Part shown: piece after piece, positions 1 through 11,314 of the stretch
Layout of the letters: every line of letters begins with the position of its first letter
Position numbering within the stretch: position 1 is the stretch's first letter
Assembly: GCA_004194705.1 (NCBI GenBank)
Contig: SADC01001288.1
Span: forward strand, 682,001 to 746,000
Length of the DNA stretch: 64,000 nucleotides
Direction: 5' to 3'
Origin: Ditylenchus dipsaci
Taxonomy: Eukaryota > Nematoda > Chromadorea > Rhabditida > Anguinidae
Position numbers and translations under genes: made by a program
The notes under the pieces: model-generated
Databases searched by the model: none
Seen by the model: only the letters and a program-made list of their open reading frames with translations
Told to the model about the DNA's origin: nothing

Positions 1-35
1 CCTAGACAAGGCCTCTGGATGTTCGGCCCAAACTC

Positions 36-177
36 GGCAACCGGACATTTTGTAAAATTTGTGTAATTTGGCCGCGGACATTTTGTAAAATTTTTCGGTG
101 CGATTAGTGCGAAAGAACCGAATTTTTACAAAATGTCCGCGGACAAATTGTACACATTTTACAAAATGTTCGGTTGC
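36..177. repeat. Inverted-repeat element with GGCAACCGG ends
   Basis: The left end GGCAACCGGACATTTTGTAA is mirrored by the right end reading TTACAAAATGTTCGGTTGCC, and TCCGCGGACA motifs sit inside both arms. The same ends bound the 660-bp element at 40471-41130, so this is a short member of that family. No clear target duplication remains here. Confidence 0.7.
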
Positions 178-352
178 CCTAAGTTCATCGGTAAGACTGC
201 CAGTCAACCGAAAATTTCGGTCCGCTTAAGTGCAAAACATGAGCGAACCGAAAATTTTGATTGACCAGACGCACATAAAAAAATGATGGTTTTTGTCCAA
301 AAGAATGAACTGACAGCTCAAATCTAAAATCTTCAGTTTGATTCTTTTATAG

Positions 353-3300
353 GAAACATGCTCCCATACATGGCTTCATATATGCGCAACTACACTGATA
401 GCAGTATTCGCCTAGAACAACTCATTTGGATACCCACATTTCAAGGTTTGATCTGACTTTTAACCAATGCTGGCAATTTGAATCATTTCAATTTTTCACT
501 GTTTTTTTATTTTAAACTATTAAGTAGTCAGCGATTTTTCGACCGCTACATACAATTTTTCCGCCTATTTTGTAGCTAAGATTCTGCTCTTCAAAATGGT
601 GGGTCATTTTTGATCCGCCAAAATATTTTTCTAGGGTTTTGATCCAGATTTCTGTCTCAAAAATGATCTATTTTTTACCCTTGTAATTTGAATCATTTTT
701 TGACTATTTGCTACTTTTTTTTTGTACGGCCGGTATTTTTCACATTATATATCATTCGATCGCAAATATCGTCAGCTACAAAACATGTTTCAACATATCA
801 GCAGTTTTGTCATTTTAGAAAAAAATGTCTTATAATGATTCAAATTAAATTTAATTTGAATCATTATAAGAAAATTTTTTTTCTAAAATCACAAAACTGC
901 TGATATGTTGAAACATGTTTTGTAGCTGACGATATTTGCGATCGAATGATATATAATGTGAAAAAATTCCGGCCGTACAATAAAAGTAGCAAATAGTCAA
1001 AAAATGATTCAAATTACAAGGGTAAAAAATAGATCATTTTTGGGATATAAATCTGGATCAAAACCATAGAAAAATATGTTGGCGGATCAAAAATGACCCA
1101 CCATTTTGAAGAGCAGAACCTTAGCTACAAAATAGGCGGAAAAATTGTATGTAACGGTTGAAAAATCGCTGACTACTTAATAGTTTAAAATAAAAAACAG
1201 TGAAAAATTGAAATGATTCAAATTGCCAGCACTGCTTTTCACTAGTCAAAGATACATGGAAAAAATATTTTCAGGCTGTTTCCCATTTGCTATGGTAATT
1301 GGTGGCTATTTGTCTTCTAAACTGGGTCCCAGACTAGCAGCCGCCATAGGCTGTTTCATGATGTCGTAAGTTTCACTTCAGAAAACACCGAATTTATATG
1401 GAGTTTCAACTCAATACTTATTTGTCGCCGAAATCTTTTTTGACAGCCGATTTTATATGTGGCGAAAATTCCTTTTTTGTCCAAAACTAACGTCCAAACT
1501 GAAAATTATCCAAAACTATATATCGGACTAAGCATTTTTGTCGCTAGTATATATAACCCCCCCCCCCCCAGATTACATGACCTTATAAAAATTGCTGTAA
1601 CTACCCTTTCAAACAACAAGTTTAGGATTAGCCCTTATAGCTCGCCTACAATGGGATGTCGATGTGGAAGTCGGATGTCGAAGTAGGTAGTAGTGCTTAC
1701 AATGGGATGTCGAAGTACGATGTCGAAGTCGGTAGTGAGGTCGGAGTGCTTACAATGGCACTTCGACACCCTACTTCCAACTTCCTGCTTCCGACCTATA
1801 CATCCGACTTGCGACCTCGCTTAATAAAACAACAGGGGGACCAAGGCATTTTTTTGCCAAAATTTCACTTTTGTCCCAGATGTTGCCATATTCATTTACT
1901 CAGTTATTTTAGTCACTTAAGCAGTCTGAAGTGTTGTACTTTCCATAGTTTACTGAAACTTTTGCTCCTATCATAAATCTAGTTGCTCTCCGGCTAAAAT
2001 ATGGTGCTTTCACGAATGCAAAAAATTATTTTGATTGGAACTCTTGGGTCTGCTTTCTACTATCGTCGAAGCAGAATTCAGAAGCGTCCAAGGCAGCATT
2101 GGGTTGATCAATACTTTCTTAAGCGTCCGGTTTTGGCACTTTACATCATGCAATGCGTGACCTCAAGAAGGATCCGGAGAAGTTCTACAATTACTTGCGA
2201 ATGGACTTGAAGAGATTTAATATGCTTCTAGAAATGGTCAAACCAATGTGAGACGTTATTATACCTCATTAGCTGCTATCATAAAGCGATGTTCTGATTT
2301 TAGGATTACGAAGACCTCTATACGTACTCCAATCAGCGCTGAAGAAAGACTTTTTGTTACACTTCGCTACCTGGCACATGGACACAGTTACAGAAGCATG
2401 GAAGTAGACCTGAGAATATCAAACAGTACAATATCTCTGATTGTGGAAGAAACTTGCTAAGCTATCTACCAAGCTCTCCGCCGCCGTTATCTACAAACAC
2501 CAAAGACTCCGAATGAATGGCGTTCGATCGCTTTCGAATTTCACCGCAAGTAAGTGAGGAGTAATTTTGATGAGTACAAATTTTAGTTTTTGCTGTGTTG
2601 AGTGTTATGTTAGTTGCAATAAATAATATCCAGGCTTCGTCAAAACTCATTTAGTTTTCGGTTAGGTGCAAAAGAAAAACTAAAAATGCATAGATATGCT
2701 TTTTAACTTCTGCTATAAAAATTGCATTCTGCATGCTAATAAATACTCTAGGACTTCAAAAAAGTGAAATCGGTAATGCGCAGAAAAAACTTCATTGTAA
2801 GCACCCTGACTTCACTACCGACTTCGACATTACACTTCGACATCCGACTTCTACATCGTCATCCCATTGTAAGCGCCCTATTAGGCTTGGGGGTAGGCCA
2901 GCGTGCGGAAGTTGTGACCAATAAATAGTTTACGCACTTTTTTGGGGTCCGGGACATATATTTGGGTGCAAATGTGACATTCCACAGGCATAATAAGAAA
3001 TTCCCCCATTTTCAAATGGCCATAACTTTTTTCTAGGTCGTTTTTCAAATTTCTGTTTTTACAGATCGATTATTATCGCCGACAATGTTTGTTTAGTTTA
3101 AAATGTCAAAAACGCGATTTTCGCTTGGTCCACCAAAACCACCCCCCGTGGTTCAAGTCCTGGTCTATGGGTGGCCCCTGATGGCCAAAACTCAAACCAC
3201 AGGGAATCAAGCAAAAATCGTGTTGGGAATTTCTTGTTAGACCCTGTAAAATGAGTCACAGGTCTGGAGTTGTGTGAGGTGAAGTATTCAAATCGGTGGT

Positions 3301-6300
3301 TTTTAATGAAAATGCCGAATAATTGACCTGTCGATCAATTGACCGTCGCCCTAAGAAATACAGTACATGATACAAAAACTAGTGAATATAGACTGTTAAT
3401 CACCGAATTTCAGCTCAGGTGTGATGCTTTCAGCATGGACAATACAAAGGTGTGTGCAAAATAAATATTTGCCAATCTAACTCATTTTAAGGTCATATGT
3501 GTCTTTCCTGTTCACATACGGGTTGATGTTTGGACTTGGCCAAGGTTGGAAATTTTGGCGCTACTAGCGAATACCCCCCCCCAAGCATCCGACCTTTAAA
3601 AATTGCTGTAACTACCCTTGCAAACAACAAGTTTAGGCTTAGCCCTTAGGCTTGGGGGTAGGCCAGCGTACGGAAGTTGTGACTAATGAAGAGTTTGCGC
3701 ACATTTTCCGGGGTCTGGGACATATATTTGGGTACTTTTTACTAAAGTAAAAAAAGTGAAAATCGTTGGGGGGGGGGGGGGGGTATTCGCTAGTAGGGTC
3801 GAAATTTTTAATATATTTCTAAGTCAAAAAAGTTAAGACTGTTAGGAACACAGCCTTTTATAAAAAAAATCGGCGCTACTGGAATATAATCCCGTGAACC
3901 ACCCACCCACCAATAATTTTTAGGCTTAGGACTTAGGCTTAGCCCTTAGGCTCAGGCTTAGGCTTCGGGCCCTCGGCATTAGGCTGAGGGACAACCCGTA
4001 CTGAGGGACAACCCGTTTTTTTTAAATCTTTTTTCATACATCCACTCAGTTCTTCACTTTCAAAGCGAATCGTGTTTTTGGCATTGCATATCAAAAAATC
4101 CCTTTCAATAGATCTGTAAAAACAGACTTTCGAAAAATGGTCTTTACGAAAAGTTACGGCAATTTAAAAGTGGCCAAAAACCTTGGACACTCTGTACTAG
4201 TATTTTTGCGGGATTACCCATTTGACAAAATTTTAGCCTTCAGCCCAAAAATAAAATTTTTGGCTCAAAATAGATATGTTTCAGGAATCGCATATGTGAT
4301 TGCAGTAAGTTCCTTCTTTGTTAGCAATAGTTGACCATATTCTCATTGATATTTGTTAGGTCTCATGCGTCATCAATTGGGCCCCACAAATGGTGGGACT
4401 GGGTTCTGGCATTGTGGCTGCAGGTTTCGGCATCAGCTCCTCCATATTTGCACCTATCCAAACAAGGATTGTAAACTGGGAGAATTTTCCTCCGACCAAA
4501 GATGGGTTGGTCAAAATTTTACTTCTGCTATTTATAATACATATTTTTAGGTACTTTAACAACAAAGAATTGCTGGAAAGGGTGCCAGGAGTGTTCTTCT
4601 CCCTGTCAATAGTCTACTTCGTAATGCAGTGCATTGGACTGATATTCATTTGTGATCCACCTTCAGAGGTATAACGGAATTTCGGGGGCGATTTGGGACT
4701 GAGTTTGGTCGGATTGGTTTGAAAGAAGTGAGAATTCATAAAAGCGTTGCAAAATTAGAGATACAGACGACATTGGGCGTTGGAAAATTTTTCCCGTTGC
4801 CAGAATTCTAAAAACTTATTCATTTTTGCAGTTTTCGACAGAATTTTTCAGTGCTGGGCAAACCAGCGCACGTTAAAGGACCATAGCCATCGCCAACAAC
4901 GAGAATTTCACATGTTTGAATGCGCGCGAGACACTTTTTTATTTGTTGCTGTTTTGGAAATGAAGTTACTTAGACTACAATAGAGAAAGATAAACAAGTA
5001 ACATGGTAGCGCAGTGGTAGTAAACTAGTAAAGCTAGTAAAGCATTTACTAGTGCTTTACTAGTAAAACACGTCAACTGAATTGTTAGCTTGTTCGGTCC
5101 CCAGTGCTTGCTCAGCCCTTTTGATGATTTGATTATTAGTTTACTAAAAATATTTGGCTAAAATTGATTTACGCCCTCAAAAAACTGATTTACGCCCTCA
5201 AATTTATTATTTACGCCCTCAAATCAGAAAGTTGATCAAAATACTGATTTACGCCCTCAAATTGCTCATTTACGCCCTCAAATTTATTATTTACGCCCTC
5301 AAATCGATCAAAATGCTTATTTTAGCCATCAAACTGCTCATTACTTCTTTAAACTTATGAAACTGGATGTAAATTAAAAAACAGAGAAGTCTCTAGTTGC
5401 CTTAAAGGGGATGGATCATATCGGCTAGGTCATAGGTTCTAATTCCTCTGGGTATACACCTCATTTTTTTCACAAATTTTAGTGAGTTCACCGACTTTGC
5501 TGTCAGCAACTACCACAACAATCTGTGCGTTTTAACACTTATGATCGTCAAAATAAAAATAAAACAGCTAAATTATACGTACCTAGGTCTATATAGCTTA
5601 ACATCTGCCTATTTTGTTGACTTCTCAAGGGTTTGCTTACTTTTTAGAGTCGCCATTAGGTGAATGTTTTGCTAGCAAAAAAACAAAGGAAAAATGTAAT
5701 AGTTTAACAAATTTATTTGCCGTATTCAACAATAACAACTATCCAACAATTTAATGACTTGACAAGAAGTCTAAAGCACGCCCAACTTTCTTTTTTCTTC
5801 ATAGAGTTCGGCGCTGTTGGTAGTGCTGGACGGCATTCTAAATCCGGTAGCATGTCTGTAAGTCCACCCACGGTAGTCTTTTCGAAGAAGCCAGGATTGG
5901 GAGAACTTCAAGCACGCAGTCCAAAGACGTTGGATTCCACCCCACTTTGCAGCCCAGTGTCGAGAAAGAGTTCTTGTTGCTGAAGAAGTGTGTCTAAGAT
6001 TTTTCAAGATTGATAGACGTTAGAGCTTACCTACCGCGAATTCGCAAATATTGGTAGCCCGAGATGAGACAGCCACATCATCCTTGGAGTGCTTGGAGTG
6101 TAGGGGTGAGCTTGACGTGCACTTGCTATGGCGCCAAAATATTTGCTGTATGCCCAAGTGGCCTCATGCGATGAGATAGCAGTGAAAGTGGGAAAGGGAA
6201 TCTTGTCGGCATCAAAGAAGGCGGCAACCTGAATTTTGCGATGAGATGATTCTGCTATAACATGATAACTTACCAGAAGAGGGTAGTTCAGCGTTATTAA

Positions 6301-9300
6301 CTTGTAGTCCCATCTGCTTGCAAAACCACTGAAAAGGATTGGCGGCGCCTTAGAGTTGATATCACAAGAATAAGCTTCACTGACGGACGTTCAACTTTGT
6401 CTTTGCCACGCACTGTGATATTCTCATAGAAAAAAGCGACTGCACATGGCCTGTCTTCGTCTTTAAAACTTATAGTTAAACAAGACCGCGAAGTGGAGGC
6501 TACTTACCTGTTATCTCCTTGTAGCGAACTGGTGAGATCTTTTGAGTAGCGGAGGCGCATACGAGCTTTGCAGTCGAACTTCCTTTTTCGCTTCTTCTTC
6601 GAGTAGTGGCGCAAGTATAGGTCGTTAGCTGCCTTGATTCCTTCTTCAGCGGAGTCGTAGCAATAATCCTTTCCGTGTTCAGCAAGCCAGCCATCGATCT
6701 CCTCCTTGTTCTTGCAGAGCATAATGGTTTTCCACTCGGTAGCGGGCCTCGCTTCTTAAACATCTTAAATTTAATGGTAAATCTGAGAAATTTGAGACTG
6801 TAAATAAATGATTTGATGGCTAAAATAAGCATTTTGATCGATTTGAGGGCGTAAATAATAAATTTGAGGGCGTAAATGAGCAATTTGAGGGCGTAAATCA
6901 GTATTTTGATCAACTTTCTGATTTGAGGGCGTAAATAATAAATTTGAGGGCGTAAATCAGTTTTTTGAGGGCGTAAACTACTTATAGCCAAAATATTTCT
7001 GAATATTTTCGCAATAAAAGTGGTGTTTTGCGCCCATTCAAACGAGTGAAATTCTCGTTGCGACGGCTATGGTCCTTCAAGGCGGTTTTTTTTGCTCAAA
7101 ATGTTTGAAGAGAACGGCTAATGCAGTGGCATCTCTCTATTTCAAACAATTTTTTGGGATATAGACGTTTCCCCAAAATGAAACTTTTTTCATTTTGGGG
7201 AAACGTTTCCCCAAAATGAAACTCAAAAGAGTAAAATATCTCTAAGGGTATATATGGAGATACTTATTTAGACATATTAAGGGTATTTGGCTGAATGTGA
7301 TGGCCAAAGTCCAGCATATTCCACATTGCAAGGGTCAGGGTTAACACATGTATGTACCCCTATCCCTTGCAATGTGGAGTGTGCTGGTCTTTGGCCGCGA
7401 AGCGGCCAAATACCCTTAATATGTCTAAATAAGTATCTCCATATATACCCTTAGAGATATTTTACTCTTTTGAGTTTCATTTTGGGGAAACGTTTCCCCA
7501 AAATGAAAAAAGTTTCATTTTGGGGAAACGTCTATGCACCAATTTTTTTACCATAATTATCTTCTTTTTCTAGATGACCTTCATTATATTCATGAAGTGT
7601 TCTATATTTTGAGTCGTAATTTCCACACGCATCATTTTCAAAAAATACAGCAAGTCAAAAAACATCGCCAAAAATTTTGGGATTTTGGGAGATACTCTCC
7701 TATTACAATAAATACGGTACATTCCAACCTCGATATAACGCCACCTAGAGGTCGGTTCACTATATATCAAGAATTGACTGTAATACAAATTTGTCATCTT
7801 TGTCATCTAATTCACATAAAATACCATTTTTGCTGCATTACAGTTTACCAGAAAATATATGGTCGCATCCGACTCAGCTCTGATCGACATGGCCTGGCTG
7901 TCGCGCAGAAGGACCAGATGGATGAGTAATCGGTTCGGAGGGGCTGGTGATCGCCCAACCTCATACTCCAAGTACGGATATGTGCGTCTGCCAGTTGTTC
8001 GAGATGATGTAGCTTTTGATTCTCCTCCTCAATCTCCTGGCCACAACAAAAGGGTATTTGATTGGGATATTTGTATGTTGTGGTTGTGCTTTGCTTTTTA
8101 CTGGTGGTGGTTTTTTCGGTGTTGTAGTGTGCCTAGGGCTTCTATGAATAGTTGGCTTCCATGTATGACCACGATTTTTCTGACAAAATTTAGAGTCAAT
8201 AAAGGTCGCATAGGTCATTTGATAAGCCATGTCTACAGCCGAATCGAGTTTTGAATATCTGAGATATAAAATTTTGAGGGCTCTACAAATAACTCTTGCA
8301 CAGATGGCTGCTTTTGCTAAAAAAATCGAAAAAGATGTTTTAGGCAGAAATGAGATCTGATATCCTATTTTAACAGTAGTTAATATTTTTTTCTTGAAAA
8401 TTCTAGCCCCATTTTATCGGCCAGAGTTTGTTAAAAAAAGCTGACTTTCCACCGGTTCTTTTGATCTATTTTTTAGACAAAATTTCACAATCCTGCAAAA
8501 AAAACAGTAGAAATCCGCGAGCCCAAAGAAAATATTAGGATACTTTCTTTCATAGAACGGCTCCCCTGATTCAACAAACGTCTTTGACGCATTTTGTTTT
8601 TGACCAATTTTTGAATAGAGTTCTGAGCTAATTTACTCCTAAATATGTAGCTCATCTCATTAGTTACAAATTGAGGGGTAAATTGGCTTAGAGCTGTCTT
8701 CAAAAAATGGGTCAAAAATACAATGCTACGAACACGATTTTAAATCAAGGAGGGCCGTTCTTTTAGAAGAAATACTGTATATGCGATAGGATAGGAATCT
8801 CTTTCCGAGTTTTAGATCTGAGCACGAGAGCTCTATTCCACCTTTGCTCTAAGTAGTAAAGCTTCATTTCAAATTTATATTTTTTTCCTACAATTATATC
8901 AAAAAGAAGAGGGGCGACGGAACTCTAAAAATTGTAACCTTCTTCTACTTACTTACTTCTTCTTCTTCTTCTTACTGCACTAACTTCTGAAATATAGCAC
9001 TGGTGCATGATACTAATTCGTAACTTTATGCTAAACTTACTTTGTAGTGTTTTCACTAACTCTCCTCCTACTCTTTAATCGCCATCAATTGCTAATCCAT
9101 TTCCAATTACAGAAGCCCAAGAAGCAGCACTCCAATGGCACAACTCCAGCAACCAAAAATGAAAACGAAGAACGTCTGGTGGAAGCAGACGAAGACAGTC
9201 CACAAGATGCATCCTCTGACGCTGATTCTGATGTGGATGTTGAGGGCAGGTTAGGTGGTGGTACTTCTCCGGATGCGGCAAGAGCCACTGGACCACCCAC

Positions 9301-11314
9301 AGCATTGAGTCCCAGCCAGATATTACACAGCTCCACATTCTATTTTCTGTTTGTGTCACTATTTTGCTGCTCTTTTTATGGGAATATGTTCTACAATTTG
9401 TATAAGGTGCGCTTTTTTTTATTAGAGGAGAATTAAAATTTCCTGAATAAAGCTAAAAAGTGAATGATTATGAAATCGGGGTCTAGAAACACGAATATGA
9501 AGTTATCTCCTCCATCTAAGCACTCTGCGTGGGAAGCGGGGTAGGGGGATTCTATACTGCAACCGTAAATCGGCCACTTTTTAGCCTGAGTCAGTAAATT
9601 TTATGATTTAATTATGGTCTTGGTTTTCTTTATTGGATTTTCAATTTTATTTTGCAGACCTTTGGTCTGACCTTTATTGACGACGACTTCTTCATGGCTA
9701 TGGCTTTTAGTGTTGGCAGTGTAGCCAACGCTTGTGGAAGAATAGGATGGGGATTTTTGACCGATAAAACCAGCTTTCAAGTAAGTACATTTTCTTCTTT
9801 TTGTTTTACCTCAATAGTGGCTTCAAATACCGAAAATCCAGAAAATATTCCAGGTTCTCTGTTGCGTCAGAATTTCTTTGGGGTCGGCATCTAAAGTCTA
9901 TTTCTCAAAAGTGTTTTTTTTCATAAGATTTTCTGAATACGATGTTAAAATATGCTGTCGGGTCTGACCATCCATTTAGGTCAAAGAGAATATAATTTTT
10001 TTTATCGTAAACTAATTTTTAGATATCTCTTTCCATAGCCACCTGTCTAGCTACTGTGCTTTTACTGACCATGCCCCTAACCGCCTATTTTGGAAGATAT
10101 GTGTACTTACTTTGGGTAGGTCTCTAAACCAAACTTAATTTTCAAATCAAATCCGATTCGATTCATTTTTTCAGTTGACTTTGATGTTTGTGTGTCTGGC
10201 AGCCACTCACGCACTCTTCATCACCGCCGCAGTCAGGTGTTTTGGAATTGAGCACAAGACCACCAACTACGGCTGCTTGATTGTGGCTACGGTATAAATT
10301 AGATAAATTTTTAGCGCTATTCCATCTTAAAATATCCAAAGCAATAGCTCCCCACAGTTACAATCGAATATCGACTTTGTCCCCGCATAAGGGCTGACCC
10401 CTTGTCTTGCCCGAATCGGCATCACTTGACGAAAGTGATTGGTCAGTTTGGTCACAAAAGTCTCAAGAATCACGATTTTACTGGTCATTTCCTAAAATCT
10501 TGCAGCTTTGCTATTAGAGCGCGTTTGTCTCTGTAAGAGTACACCCTATTTTCAAAAATAGGCGTCTGCCTATTATACCGCCAACGTCTTAATGGCGAAA
10601 TTGAAAAATATCTGGTAAAATCTGAAACCTTGCGTTTTTTGTGACTGGACAGATCAATAGAGTTGGCTCGGAATCGATATTTGGACCGGAACCGGAATTC
10701 CGTGCCAACTCTACTGACTAATCACTTTCGGCAAGTAACGCCGACAATCGGGCTACAAAAACTGTCGGACCCTAGACGGGAACGAACTTGAGAGTGTGTC
10801 CGTTTTTCGAGGTTCATCAGTTACCGTATATTCTCTATTAATCCCCCATGGGGATTATTTTTCAACCCTCGAAAAAATCCGGAAATTGTCATTCAAAAAT
10901 GGCCTTAACTCTGAAATCCTAGTCAAAAAATGGGGGGGGGGGGTGGGTGGTGGATTATTAGAAAGTGGGGGATTATTAGAGTATATACAGTACTTAATTT
11001 TCAAGGAGGGCGCAATAAAATAGGTCAAGATTCCCCGGTGTGAACACGGTTGAAAAAATAGCCGGGAATTATACTAACCTGTAAAACCACAATATTTGCA
11101 GACACTCAGCGGTATTTTATTGGCACTAAGCTCTGAATACTTGCTAAAATACATTGGCTACAACTGGGCATTTATGGCTACTGCAGCTTTTCCTTTTATT
11201 GGTACAACTTTTTATTACCTTACTTGCTATTAATAAAAATAATAAAAATAAATTTCAGCTTTTATTCTAACTTCTGCCATAAGAATAACTCCTCAAGGTC
11301 ACCTCATCGTTTAA
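353..11314 (+). CDS. MFS transporter, oxalate/formate antiporter-like, 5' partial
   Basis: Spliced membrane transporter read from fourteen exons: 353-445, 1275-1365, 3414-3449, 3492-3544, 4285-4304, 4360-4505, 4551-4668, 7844-8053, 9113-9406, 9658-9780, 10023-10115, 10175-10291, 11102-11201 and 11259-11314 (TAA). All phases agree and give 515 residues after the incomplete first codon. The first exon reads GNMLPYMASYMR, as in animal oxalate/formate-type MFS carriers. Next come hydrophobic segments with GGYLSSKLGPRLAA (the MFS loop 2-3 signature) and a long charged cytosolic loop (7844-9300, rich in Asp, Glu, Ser and Pro). The second half carries NACGRIGWGFLTDK, the equivalent signature. The first transmembrane segment lies beyond the left edge. 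Substrate is not predictable; monocarboxylates are a family-level guess. Large introns hold Harbinger, palindromic and other elements. Confident for the family and for the exon joins. Confidence 0.88.
470..1231. repeat. Near-perfect 760-bp palindrome in an intron
   Basis: Two arms of about 370 bp meet at roughly position 850, where GATTCAAATTAAATTTAATT forms the centre. The outer edges read GCTGGCAATTTGAATCA and its complement. It fills the first visible intron of the MFS gene and holds no credible gene. The short ORF across it is a by-product. Confidence 0.9.
1638..2880 (+). mobile_element. PIF/Harbinger DNA transposon, decayed
   Basis: Both ends carry TIRs of the form TACAATGGGATG..CGATGT..GAAGTCGGATGTCGAAGT. 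The element is flanked by a TTA on each side, the 3-bp duplication typical of Harbinger. Removing 1638-2880 and one TTA restores the AGCCCTTAGGCTTGGGGG sequence seen uninterrupted near 3640. It carries a transposase remnant at 1985-2549. Confidence 0.88.
1985..2549 (+). pseudogene. Harbinger transposase (nuclease) remnant
   Basis: Exon 1 runs to a GT donor at 2248 and encodes EKFYNYLRMDLKRFNMLLE, typical of the region ahead of the Harbinger nuclease. Exon 2 (2304-2549) begins RTPISAEERLFVTLRYLAHG, the family's most recognisable block, and continues to SNSTISLIVEETC. A TAA stop at 2458-2460 interrupts a frame that otherwise continues with AIYQALRRRYLQTPKTPNEW to a GTAAGT donor at 2550. A further frame change near 2115-2130 (TTTT) and the absence of the downstream catalytic region show that it is non-functional. 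Confidence 0.82.
3562..3805. repeat. Family C inverted-repeat element, complete copy
   Basis: GGCGCTACTAGCGAATACC with a C-run at the left mirrors a G-run followed by GGTATTCGCTAGTAGGGTCG at the right. The inside contains AACAACAAGTTTAGGCTTAG. It is located in an intron of the MFS gene. Imperfect copies occur at 1531, 32761, 38090 and 62660. Confidence 0.75.
3906..4020. repeat. Short TTAGGC-like tract
   Basis: Irregular runs of TAGGCTTAGG and AGGCTTAGCCC followed by two copies of CTGAGGGACAACCCGT. TTAGGC is the nematode telomere unit, but the copies here are interrupted and few, so this is an interstitial repeat at most. Confidence 0.4.
5003..5107 (+). repeat. tRNA-like (SINE-type) sequence
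   Basis: TGGTAGCGCAGTGGTAG fits a pol III A box and TTGTTCGGTCCCCAG about 85 bp later fits a B box. A TAGTAAAGCATTTACTAG mini-palindrome separates them. It does not fold as a normal tRNA, so a tRNA-derived repeat is the likelier reading. Confidence 0.4.
5780..6725 (-). pseudogene. Transposon-encoded protein fragments, unrecognised
   Basis: Minus-strand exons can be read between the arms. One starts at about 6722 with CKNKEEIDGWLAEHGKDYCY and ends at a GTAAGT donor near 6514. Another begins near 6457 with DEDRPCAVAFFYENITV and contains ILFSGFASRWDYKLITLNYP. Another, near 6228, contains VAAFFDADKIPFPTFTA and LPIFANS, and a last one lies in 5780-6005. The YLRHYSKKKRKRKFDCKARM block resembles small Cys/His binding modules of MULE-type transposases, but no catalytic triad could be placed. 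Low certainty on identity. Confidence 0.4.
7158..7534. repeat. 375-bp palindrome
   Basis: Arms of about 175 bp, each ending in ATAGACGTTTCCCCAAAATG, converge on a short loop with TTAACACATG near 7340. It contains several inner copies of TTTCCCCAAAATGAAA. It lies in the MFS intron between exons at 4551-4668 and 7844-8053. Confidence 0.88.
7719..7784. mobile_element. 66-bp pogo-like MITE
   Basis: Left part TTCCAACCTCGATATAACG and right part TATATCAAGAATTGACTGTA are degenerate versions of the CAGTCGA..CTCGATA ends used by other elements here, flanked by TA. This is a minimal, eroded copy. Confidence 0.55.
8503..8780. mobile_element. Degenerate CCGTAT-family MITE
   Basis: Right end TTAGAAGAAATACTGTA and left end ACAGTAGAAATCC are worn inverted repeats. 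The interior matches the element at 25278-25524 in order: ACTCATTTTTTGAAGAC-type block, then the AATTTACAAATTG and GAGCTACAT blocks. Same intron of the MFS gene. Confidence 0.6.
10395..10795. repeat. Inverted repeat with nested short palindrome
   Basis: TTGCCCGAATCGGC..AAAGTGATTGGTCAG at 10407-10447 is mirrored at 10716-10755. The right flank reads GTCGGACCCTAGACGGGAACGAACTT, a block shared with the pogo-like family. A smaller inverted pair, TAGAGTTGGCTCGGAA and its complement, sits inside at 10659-10715. Confidence 0.65.
10823..10992. mobile_element. CCGTAT-family MITE
   Basis: Begins TACCGTATATTCTCTATTAA and ends in GATTATTAGAGTATATACAGTA, so the terminal repeats face each other inside TA dinucleotides. 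It contains CAACCCTCGAAAAAATC, shared with copies at 27237 and 61693. Located in an intron of the MFS gene. Confidence 0.75.

Larger units (their letters stand above)
1531..2975. repeat. C-tract repeat (family C), split by a Harbinger element
   Basis: Starts at GTCGCTAGTATATATAACCCC and continues through a C-run and AACAACAAGTTTAGG. It resumes after the Harbinger insertion as GGCTTGGGGGTAGGCCAGCG. Complete copies are seen at about 3562-3805 and 38090-38335, so the unsplit arrangement is known from within the window. Confidence 0.75.
4871..7084 (-). mobile_element. 2.2-kb DNA transposon with long tandem-bearing inverted repeats
   Basis: The left end TTAAAGGACCATAGCC and the right end GGCTATGGTCCTT are complementary. 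Inside them, 5150-5360 and 6770-6990 are inverted arrays of a TTTACGCCCTCAAAT unit. A short relative with the same ends sits at 29013-29212, flanked by TTA on both sides, and a related family is at 62877-63113. The middle carries minus-strand coding remnants. The superfamily is unclear: the TTA flank favours a Harbinger-like mechanism, the long arms recall MULEs. Confidence 0.7.

Noticed and set aside
3906..4020. Internal telomere repeat
   Set aside because: TTAGGC-like units are interrupted and too few for a telomere tract.
5717..5983. Plus-strand ORF inside the 2.2-kb transposon
   Set aside because: The opposite strand shows splice-like boundaries and continues with neighbouring minus-strand exons; this is the shadow frame.
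6500..6991. 163-residue minus-strand ORF
   Set aside because: Its first two thirds translate the TTTACGCCCTCAAAT tandem array of a transposon arm; only the last part overlaps transposon coding sequence in another frame.
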